Assembly (NCBI GenBank): GCA_001770785.1
Contig: MERZ01000084.1
Span: forward strand, 5,961 to 14,138
Reading direction: 5' to 3'
DNA from: Burkholderiales bacterium RIFCSPHIGHO2_12_FULL_61_11
GTDB taxonomy: Bacteria; Pseudomonadota; Gammaproteobacteria; Burkholderiales; Burkholderiaceae_C
DNA length: 8,178 bases
The position numbers and the translations under genes are program-made. A model generated the notes under the pieces. That model saw nothing but the letters and a program-made list of their open reading frames with translations. It had not been told where the DNA came from and ran no database searches. This document shows positions 1 through 7,350 of this stretch, one piece after another. The first letter of the stretch is position 1; the number at the start of each line of letters is the position of its first letter.

Positions 1-1
1 T

Positions 2-100
2 ACCCTGTTCTACTTTGGCTTCTTCCTGTTGATGCCCTGGTGGAGTCGACTTGGCGCCTTCAAGCCCGTCCCCGATCGCGTGACATTTACCGCCCACTGA
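2..100 (+). CDS. petB: Cytochrome b of the bc1 complex, C-terminal end (partial)
   Basis: This is the last 32 codons of an open frame that enters from the left and ends at TGA 98-100. The translation contains FYFGFFLLMPWWS followed by KPVPDRVTF, the usual end of proteobacterial cytochrome b: the close of the final transmembrane helix followed by a short polar tail. Cytochrome b carries the two b haems and the quinol-oxidising and quinone-reducing sites of the inner-membrane ubiquinol:cytochrome c oxidoreductase. None of those residues lie in the visible part, so identity rests on the tail sequence and on petC starting 19 bases downstream, as in the petABC (fbcFBC) operon. Confidence 0.9.
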   Translation, partial: TLFYFGFFLLMPWWSRLGAFKPVPDRVTFTAH

Positions 101-119
101 GCCAAAAGGGACCGCAACC

Positions 120-875
120 ATGAAAAAATTGATTCTTGCCCTGATGATGGCGATCGGCCTGGTGGCTGGTGCGCAGGCCTCAACCGCTGGCATTGCCTGG
201 GACAAAGCGCCCAGCAAGACGAATGATCTGGCCGCCCTGCAAAACGGCGCCAAGCTGTTTGTCAACTATTGCCTGAACTGCCACTCGGCAGCCTTCATGC
301 GTTTTAACCGCCTCATAGACATCGGTCTGAACGACCAGCAGATCAAGGACAACCTGCTTTTCACCACTGAAAAAGTGGGTGAAACCATGCAGGCCGCGAT
401 CAATCCGAGACAGGCCAAAGCGTGGTTTGGCGCCAACCCGCCCGATCTGACCGTGATTGCACGTTCGCGTTCCGGTGCTGGCGGATCAGGCGCGGATTAC
501 CTGTACACCTACCTGCGCACCTATTACCGCGACGAGACCAAGGCCTCGGGCTGGAATAACCTGGCTTTCCCCAATGTAGCCATGCCGCATGTGTTGTGGG
601 AACTGCAGGGCGAGCGCAAGCCGGTGTATGCCGAGCACGAGGAAGGCGGCCACAAAGTTGAAGTCTTCAAGGGCTGGCAACAGGTCACGCCCGGCACCAT
701 GACGCCACTGCAATACGACCAGTCCATCGGCGATCTCGTGGGTTATCTGCAGTGGATGGGCGAACCGTCCCAAAATACCCGCGTTCGCATCGGCGTCTGG
801 GTGCTGATTTTTCTTCTCTTCTTGACTTTTATCACCTGGCGCCTAAATGCAGCGTACTGGAAAGACGTCAAGTAA
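120..875 (+). CDS. petC: Cytochrome c1 of the ubiquinol:cytochrome c oxidoreductase
   Basis: The product is 251 residues, normal for the family. It is the c-type haem subunit of the bc1 complex, passing electrons from the Rieske centre to a soluble or membrane cytochrome c in the periplasm. Residues 1-20 form a Sec signal peptide (MKKLILALMM, hydrophobic core, AQA before the likely cut). The haem site is CLNCH at residues 51-55, giving Cys51, Cys54 and His55. Met155 in NVAMPHVLW is the expected sixth haem ligand. A single C-terminal membrane anchor spans about residues 223-241 and ends in a short cytoplasmic tail. The ATG at 120 is preceded by AAAAGGG at 104-110, a good ribosome binding site. 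It lies 19 bases after petB and is surely cotranscribed with it. All key residues appear intact. Confidence 0.96.
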   Translation: MKKLILALMMAIGLVAGAQASTAGIAWDKAPSKTNDLAALQNGAKLFVNYCLNCHSAAFMRFNRLIDIGLNDQQIKDNLLFTTEKVGETMQAAINPRQAKAWFGANPPDLTVIARSRSGAGGSGADYLYTYLRTYYRDETKASGWNNLAFPNVAMPHVLWELQGERKPVYAEHEEGGHKVEVFKGWQQVTPGTMTPLQYDQSIGDLVGYLQWMGEPSQNTRVRIGVWVLIFLLFLTFITWRLNAAYWKDVK

Positions 876-889
876 TTTTTTCGCCGATT

Positions 890-926
890 GATGTGCCGAG
901 GCTGCGCCCTGGTGCGCATCGGCATC
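890..926 (+). other. Hairpin in the petC-sspA spacer
   Basis: An imperfect inverted repeat fourteen bases after petC. Outer arms GAT(890-892) plus GCCGA(895-899) pair with TCGGC(919-923) plus ATC(924-926), with a two-base bulge. An inner stem TGCGC(903-907) pairs with GCGCA(914-918) around a six-base loop. No T-run follows, so it is not a classical terminator. It could protect the petC 3' end or help structure the sspA leader. Function is inference; the pairing is read from the sequence. Confidence 0.45.
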
Positions 927-930
927 TTCG

Positions 931-973
931 GAGTGGCAGGTTCCAGGTGTTGATTCCTGGCCTCCACTCTTTT
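931..973 (+). terminator. Terminator-like hairpin immediately before sspA
   Basis: GAGTGG(931-936), AGG(938-940) and CCAGG(943-947) pair in order with CCTGG(956-960), CCT(961-963) and CCACTC(964-969). This gives 14 pairs interrupted by a one-base and a two-base bulge, with loop TGTTGATT. TTTTGTCTT follows at 970-978. Stem plus T-rich tail fits an intrinsic terminator for the petABC operon. The tail ends only a base or two before the sspA ribosome binding site, so any sspA transcript starting upstream of the stem must read through it. A leader attenuator is the alternative reading. Confidence 0.55.
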
Positions 974-993
974 GTCTTCAGGAGTTCCGAATC

Positions 994-1605
994 ATGATGG
1001 TCCTATATTCAGGTACAACCTGCCCCTTCTCGCACCGCTGCCGCTTTGTCCTGTTTGAAAAAGGCATGGATTTTGAAATCCGTGACGTCGATCTGTACAA
1101 CAAGCCGGAAGACATCAATGTGATGAACCCCTACGGCCAAGTGCCGATTCTGGTCGAGCGCGACCTGATCCTGTACGAGTCGAACATCATCAACGAATAC
1201 ATCGACGAACGCTTCCCGCACCCGCAGCTCATGCCCGGTGACCCGGTTGACCGTGCGCGCGTCCGCCTGTTTCTACTCAACTTTGAAAAAGAGCTGTTTG
1301 TTCACGTCGGCCTGCTGGAATCACGGGCCTCCAAGGGCAATGAAAAAGCCCTTGAAAAAGCCCGCGCTCACATTCGTGATCGTCTGACGCAACTGGCGCC
1401 GATTTTCCTGAAAAACAAGTTCATGCTGGGCGACAGTTTTTCCATGCTCGACGTGGCGATTGCACCGCTGCTATGGCGCCTGGACTACTACGATATTGAC
1501 CTTTCGAAAAATGCCGCGCCACTGCTCAAGTACGCTGAGCGAATTTTTTCTCGCCCCGCTTACATCGAAGCGCTGACGCCCTCCGAAAAAGTCATGCGCA
1601 AGTAA
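994..1605 (+). CDS. sspA: Stringent starvation protein A (RNA polymerase-associated, GST fold)
   Basis: The product is 203 residues, close to the usual SspA length. SspA binds RNA polymerase and, in E. coli, is a transcription factor in stationary phase and acid stress. It has a glutathione S-transferase fold but is not known to use glutathione catalytically. Residues 1 to about 83 form the thioredoxin-like domain: LYSGTTCPFSHRCRFVL with Cys10 and Cys16, then QVPIL at 49-53 and ESNIINEYIDERFP. Pro75-His76-Pro77 matches the surface PHP motif needed for E. coli SspA activity. Residues from about 87 form the helical C-terminal domain. Start: AGGAG at 980-984 sits nine bases before tandem ATG codons at 994 and 997; the first is chosen because MMVLYSG is typical. 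A weak possible promoter inside petC (TTGACT 822-827, TAAATG 844-849, 16-base spacer) has a good -35 but a poor -10. Confidence 0.93.
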   Translation: MMVLYSGTTCPFSHRCRFVLFEKGMDFEIRDVDLYNKPEDINVMNPYGQVPILVERDLILYESNIINEYIDERFPHPQLMPGDPVDRARVRLFLLNFEKELFVHVGLLESRASKGNEKALEKARAHIRDRLTQLAPIFLKNKFMLGDSFSMLDVAIAPLLWRLDYYDIDLSKNAAPLLKYAERIFSRPAYIEALTPSEKVMRK

Positions 1606-1606
1606 T

Positions 1607-1690
1607 ATGGCCCCCACGCTTTTCACTGCGTGTAATGCGCTGCCCCACGAGGGGGCTGTTCCGCCTAAGGGCGGCCTGTCGGCGGAACTT
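1607..1690. repeat. 84-base GC-rich intergenic element, copy 1
   Basis: First of two directly adjacent 84-base units, beginning with ATGGCCCCCACGCT one base after the sspA stop. The first 50 bases match copy 2 at about 44 positions; the remainder has diverged, giving about 62 of 84 overall by hand count. It contains a hairpin GCCCC(1642-1646)/GGGGC(1652-1656) and a perfect 8-base inverted repeat GTTCCGCC(1658-1665)/GGCGGAAC(1681-1688). From memory, similar runs occur in many intergenic regions of Comamonadaceae, but I cannot check that here. Confidence 0.75.
1658..1688. other. Inverted repeat inside copy 1
   Basis: GTTCCGCC and GGCGGAAC are perfect 8-base arms around a 15-base interior that itself contains GCC and GGC tracts. 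A stable RNA stem is expected on either strand. There is no T-run after it, so rho-independent termination is unlikely. It may instead stabilise or process the RNA between sspA and sspB. Copy 2 does not preserve these arms. Confidence 0.5.
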
Positions 1691-1774
1691 ATGGCCCCCA
1701 CGCTCGTCACTGCGTGCACTTCGCTGCCCCCCGAGGGGGCTGGCCTTGCTTGGGGCGGCCCTGCGCGGCGGCCT
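1691..1774. repeat. 84-base GC-rich intergenic element, copy 2
   Basis: Second unit, abutting copy 1 with no extra bases and starting ATGGCCCCCACGCT. It carries a tight hairpin GCCCCC(1726-1731), loop CGA, GGGGGC(1735-1740), followed by the block CTTGGGGCGGCCC that I associate with the commoner form of this element in related genomes. A short ATGGC at 1775-1779 could be the stub of a third unit. It ends about 33 bases before the sspB start. It encodes no credible protein; open frames through it repeat the same peptide on the minus strand only because the DNA is duplicated. Confidence 0.75.
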
Positions 1775-1807
1775 ATGGCGCAATGACTGCAAGCGGTGGC
1801 TGAATTC

Positions 1808-2368
1808 ATGAACGCACTGGACCCCACGTCAACGCGCCCGTACCTGATACGGGCGCTTTATGAGTGGTGCACCGACAACGGCTTCACGCCTTATGTGGCG
1901 GTCTCGGTGGATGACACCGTGCGCGTGCCGCGTGAGTACGTGAAGGACAACGAAATCGTCCTCAATATCAGTTTTGACGCAGCCAGCTCGCTGCAGCTTG
2001 GTAACGAGTTCATCGAGTTCAAGGCGCGTTTTGCCGGCAGTGCCCGAGAAATCATGGTGCCCATCAGTCATGTGATAGCCATTTATGCCCGCGAAAATGG
2101 TCAGGGCATGGCCTTTCCCATGATGCCGTCGATGGCCGCTCCTGCCGCGGATTTGGCGCCTGGCGTCCAAGCGGCTCCAGCCACGCCGACGGCCTCTGAC
2201 GCGGTCGCGCCGCCGTCTGTGCAGGGCCCCACCGAGGCACCAGAGAGCAAGCTGATGCAACTGGTTCCCGAAAGCACACCGCCCAGTTCAGCCAAGGAAG
2301 GCTCCGATTCGCCAGAACCTCCCAAACCGCCGCCACGCACCCGGCCTTCGCTCAAACGGGTCAAGTAA
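1808..2368 (+). CDS. sspB: ClpXP protease specificity-enhancing factor SspB
   Basis: The product is 186 residues from ATG 1808. SspB is a cytoplasmic dimeric adaptor that binds ssrA-tagged and some other substrates and tethers them to ClpX. Residues 4 to about 104 are the folded substrate-binding domain, starting STRPYLIRALYEWCTDNGFTP and including VPREYVKDNEIVLNIS and the GNEFIEFKARFAG region. Residues about 105-176 are a Pro/Ala/Ser-rich, probably disordered linker. The last ten residues, RTRPSLKRVK, resemble the ClpX-binding tail of E. coli SspB, which ends in a PxLRVVK-type motif. Start choice: GGTGG at 1795-1799 is a ribosome binding site eight bases before ATG 1808. A GTG at 1796 is in frame but overlaps that site and has none of its own. 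sspA lies 202 bases upstream, with the repeat pair between. Confidence 0.93.
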   Translation: MNALDPTSTRPYLIRALYEWCTDNGFTPYVAVSVDDTVRVPREYVKDNEIVLNISFDAASSLQLGNEFIEFKARFAGSAREIMVPISHVIAIYARENGQGMAFPMMPSMAAPAADLAPGVQAAPATPTASDAVAPPSVQGPTEAPESKLMQLVPESTPPSSAKEGSDSPEPPKPPPRTRPSLKRVK

Positions 2369-2380
2369 AATAAGTTTTGT

Positions 2381-2456
2381 GCCGCTTTAGCTCAGTTGGT
2401 AGAGCAACCGCCTTGTAAGCGGTAGGTCGTCAGTTCGATTCCGACAAGCGGCACCA
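2381..2456 (+). tRNA. tRNA-Thr (anticodon UGU)
   Basis: A complete 76-base tRNA with encoded CCA. The acceptor arm GCCGCTT(2381-2387) pairs with AAGCGGC(2446-2452), followed by discriminator A2453 and CCA 2454-2456. D arm: GCTC(2390-2393)/GAGC(2402-2405). Anticodon arm: ACCGC(2407-2411), loop CTTGTAA, GCGGT(2419-2423), putting TGT at 2414-2416, which reads threonine ACA. The variable loop has five bases. T arm: GTCAG(2429-2433), loop TTCGATT, CCGAC(2441-2445), with one A-C mismatch (A2432/C2442). It starts 12 bases after the sspB stop with no clear promoter between, so it is probably cut from an sspB transcript or served by a promoter inside sspB. Six T residues follow CCA at 2457-2462. Confidence 0.97.
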
Positions 2457-2540
2457 TTTTTTAAGAATTTCAATCATCCGTCTCCGGCCCATATCAGGCT
2501 GGGCGACGATTTGCTGTCAACTAAATAGCAAAGCATGATA

Positions 2541-2567
2541 GAAAAAAATTGTATGCCAGGCCCTGGC
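2541..2567 (-). terminator. Possible terminator of the dciA-like gene
   Basis: On the minus strand, GCCAGG and CCTGGC arms (plus-strand 2555-2560 and 2562-2567, one base between) are followed after six bases by a run of seven T residues (plus-strand A-run 2542-2548). It lies 16 bases beyond the stop of the minus-strand gene, where a terminator is expected. The stem would lose central pairs to form a loop, leaving about five pairs, and the gap before the T-run is long, so it is a moderate candidate. Confidence 0.4.
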
Positions 2568-2582
2568 GTTGCGCCTCATGCG

Positions 2583-2900
2583 CTACTTTTTGGCGATGAG
2601 TATCTTCAGGCGAATTGAGGTAACCTTCCAGCCTTTGCCGAGCAGGCGGGCCTGGATCAGGGGAACCAGCTGCCGGACTTTCGCGGCGGCGGCGTTGCCG
2701 CTCACCAGCAGGCACCAGCTTTCACCATCAATCGGTCCGGCCTTGACGGCAGGGCGCAAGGCCACTGGCAACAGTGACTCAATTGCCTTGAGTCTGTCGT
2801 TGGACTGCTGGACGAGCTCCGTCAGCCGTGCCAAGGCTGGCGAGTTCCCGACAGCCTGATGCACGGTAAGCGTCTGAGGAAGGCGTCGGGTTGTATTCAC
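2583..2900 (-). CDS. dciA: DUF721 / DciA-like protein, probable DnaB helicase loader
   Basis: The product is 105 residues. DciA proteins (DUF721) interact with replicative helicase DnaB and are thought to help load it at the origin in bacteria lacking DnaC/DnaI. The sequence shows the compact family core: LLPVALRPAVKAG at 43-55, then SWCLLVSGNAAAAKVRQLVP at 61-80, then GWKVTSIRLKI at 90-100, consistent with the alpha/beta KH-like fold. About 40 residues precede the core and almost nothing follows it, so this is a short member; many relatives carry extra tails. The start is GTG at 2900; no other start codon lies upstream in frame before a stop at 2961-2963, and no clear ribosome binding site precedes it. 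It is divergent from secA, a pairing I recall in related genomes. The family call is fairly firm; the loader role here is inferred. Confidence 0.75.
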   Translation of the reverse strand: MNTTRRLPQTLTVHQAVGNSPALARLTELVQQSNDRLKAIESLLPVALRPAVKAGPIDGESWCLLVSGNAAAAKVRQLVPLIQARLLGKGWKVTSIRLKILIAKK

Positions 2901-3254
2901 GCTGAGTGGCGCTTGGCCGGGCCGGCGGAAGCTTTTAAATAGATAGACAAGTGCAGTTGATTATCACGGATGCGTGGCTGTCGAAAAGCCGGGCCAAACC
3001 GCCCAAATCAATTGTCGCTGCCGCGGCCCTGCCGCAGCTGGCTGCGCCAGGCCGGGCGCAAGCGTCCCCCATTGGAGCCGCCCGCTACGCATGCCGTTTT
3101 GGATTGAACCGGCCCTGGGCCTTCAGGCCGGGTTAAAATGTGGGGTTTGGGCACAGGTGAACCAACTGGTAGCGCCCACGCTTGAGTTCCGCATTCAATA
3201 AGGGATTTCGGCCGCACTGCCAGCTCACCCGAGCGGGCAAGCAGCCTCGCATTT
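2901..3254. other. Divergent intergenic region between dciA and secA
   Basis: A 354-base stretch with no gene I can support. It holds a candidate secA -10 box (3134-3139) and, on the minus strand, a GATAAT (plus-strand 2960-2965) that could be a -10 for dciA about 60 bases before its start, without a convincing -35. AT-rich TTTTAAATAGATAGA at 2933-2947 stands out from GC-rich surroundings. Two short overlapping open frames (2951-3136 and 2974-3201) lack ribosome binding sites. If the 3134-3139 box is used, the secA mRNA has a leader of roughly 110 bases. I see no known riboswitch pattern in it. Confidence 0.6.
3134..3139 (+). promoter_or_regulatory. Candidate -10 box for secA
   Basis: TAAAAT at 3134-3139 (within GGTTAAAATGTGGGG) matches five of six bases of the sigma-70 -10 consensus and is the best such match before secA. 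The hexamer 17 bases upstream (GGCCCT, 3111-3116) is not a recognisable -35; TTGAAC at 3104-3109 would be, but is 24 bases away. Use would therefore need an activator or tolerance of a poor -35. The position is read from sequence; promoter function is inference. Confidence 0.35.
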
Positions 3255-6020
<2,766 letters not shown>

Positions 6021-6078
6021 GCCCGCCGGGCCTGAGCCTGCATTGGCGTCACACCGCTGGTTTCCTGGAGTCAAGAAC

Positions 6079-7332
6079 ATGCCTGTCAATCTGCTCGCCA
6101 CGCCCGCTGCGGAACTCTACCCCGTGCCCGGCGTGCGCTGGGGTATCACGCAAGCAGGCATCCGCAAGGCCCAGCGCAAAGACCTGGCCGTGCTGCTGCT
6201 GGACGAAGGCGCGTCTGTAGGCGCCGTTTTCACGCAAAACAGATTCTGTGCCGCACCGGTGCAAATCTGCCGCGAGCATCTGGCCAAGAATCTGGACCAA
6301 AAAAATCCAGGCAGCCCGGGCATTCGTGCCATGCTGATCAACACCGGCAATGCCAACGCCGGCACCGGCGATGAGGGCTTGAGGCGTGCACTGGCTTGCT
6401 GCGTGGCGCTGGCCGGCGAACTCCATCTGGCGCCCGAGCAAGTCCTGCCGTTTTCGACCGGGGTGATCATGGAGCCTTTGCCGCATGAGCGCATCGTGGC
6501 CGGGCTTGCGGCTGCCTTGGCGAATGCCAGGGCCGACAACTGGGCCAACGCCGCCGAGGCCATCATGACCACGGACACGGTGGCCAAGGCGTTTTCAAGC
6601 CGCATCACGCTGGCTGGCCGGGCCGTCACCATCACCGGCATCGCCAAGGGCGCCGGCATGATTCGGCCCAACATGGCGACCATGCTGGGCTTCATGGCGA
6701 CCGATGCCTGCGTGTCTCCCCCGCTCATGGCGCAGCTGGCCAGGGAACTGGCTGAGGGCTCATTTAACCGTATCACCGTTGACGGCGACACCTCCACCAA
6801 CGACTCCTTTGTCGTCGTGGCCACCCATCAGGCCCAGCACGCGCCGGTGACTTCGCTGGACAGCCCGGATGGCCAGGCATTGCGCGCCGCCATGCTCGCT
6901 ATTGCGCAAAAACTGGCCCAGGCCATCGTGCGCGATGGGGAAGGCGCGACCAAGTTCATCACGGTGCAGGTTGAGGGCGGCAAGACCGGCGAGGAATGCC
7001 GCATGGTGGCCTATGCGATCGCCCATTCGCCGCTGGTCAAGACGGCATTTTTTGCCAGCGACCCCAATCTGGGCCGCATTCTGGCCGCTGTGGGCTATTC
7101 GGGCATTGCCGACCTGGACCAGACGAAAATAGATTTGTACCTTGACGATGTGCTGGTGGCCAAGAATGGCGGCCGGCATGTGGATTACGTCGAAGCCGAT
7201 GGCCAGCGCGTGATGAAGCAAAGCGAGATCACCGTGCGGGTGGTGTTGGGCCGTGGTCAAGCTGCCGACACGGTCTGGACCTGTGACCTGTCCTACGAAT
7301 ACGTCAAGATCAACGCGGATTACCGCAGTTAA
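6079..7332 (+). CDS. argJ: Glutamate N-acetyltransferase / N-acetylglutamate synthase ArgJ
   Basis: The product is 417 residues, normal for ArgJ. It moves the acetyl group from N-acetylornithine to glutamate in the cyclic arginine pathway; bifunctional members also make N-acetylglutamate from acetyl-CoA. The precursor cuts itself into alpha and beta chains before a conserved Thr. Here that site is [13 protein letters not shown], with Thr201 (codon 6679-6681) as predicted N-terminal nucleophile of the beta chain. Thr127-Gly128 in [11 protein letters not shown] match the oxyanion-hole pair. Other family blocks are [29 protein letters not shown] and the terminal [12 protein letters not shown]. 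Start: ATG 6079 has GGAG at 6067-6070 and gives the usual MPVNL N-terminus; a TTG at 6043 would only add 12 unconserved residues. Sequence alone does not settle whether it is mono- or bifunctional. The gene is probably cotranscribed with secA and, 18 bases on, with the ATPase gene. Confidence 0.96.
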   Translation: MPVNLLATPAAELYPVPGVRWGITQAGIRKAQRKDLAVLLLDEGASVGAVFTQNRFCAAPVQICREHLAKNLDQKNPGSPGIRAMLINTGNANAGTGDEGLRRALACCVALAGELHLAPEQVLPFSTGVIMEPLPHERIVAGLAAALANARADNWANAAEAIMTTDTVAKAFSSRITLAGRAVTITGIAKGAGMIRPNMATMLGFMATDACVSPPLMAQLARELAEGSFNRITVDGDTSTNDSFVVVATHQAQHAPVTSLDSPDGQALRAAMLAIAQKLAQAIVRDGEGATKFITVQVEGGKTGEECRMVAYAIAHSPLVKTAFFASDPNLGRILAAVGYSGIADLDQTKIDLYLDDVLVAKNGGRHVDYVEADGQRVMKQSEITVRVVLGRGQAADTVWTCDLSYEYVKINADYRS

Positions 7333-7350
7333 ACAGTTGAGCCGCTGAAC

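Noticed and set aside
1796..1807. Upstream GTG start for sspB.
   Set aside because: It overlaps the GGTGG that best serves ATG 1808 and lacks a ribosome binding site of its own.
1471..1827. Minus-strand frames across the sspA-sspB spacer with a repeated LHAV-SVGAI peptide.
   Set aside because: The peptide repeat simply reflects the 84-base DNA duplication, and the frame continues antisense into sspA.
2429..2445. A-C mismatch in the tRNA-Thr T stem as a sign of a decaying tRNA gene.
   Set aside because: As I recall it, E. coli tRNA-Thr(UGU) has the same mismatch at this position; all other arms pair perfectly and CCA is encoded, so the gene looks functional.
2515..2520. TTGACA on the minus strand between the dciA-like gene and the tRNA, as an antisense promoter.
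   Set aside because: The -35 match is perfect, but 16-18 bases on there is only TGATAT/CTGATA, a poor -10, and no gene lies downstream except antisense to the tRNA and sspB.
2569..2859. Plus-strand frame opposite the dciA-like gene.
   Set aside because: No domain pattern is visible, while the minus-strand frame has recognisable DUF721 blocks.
2974..3201. 75-codon plus-strand frame before secA.
   Set aside because: GTG start without ribosome binding site, irregular composition and runs across the candidate secA promoter.
6043..6078. Upstream TTG start for argJ.
   Set aside because: No ribosome binding site, a 12-residue extension unlike ArgJ N-termini, and ATG 6079 has GGAG at good spacing.
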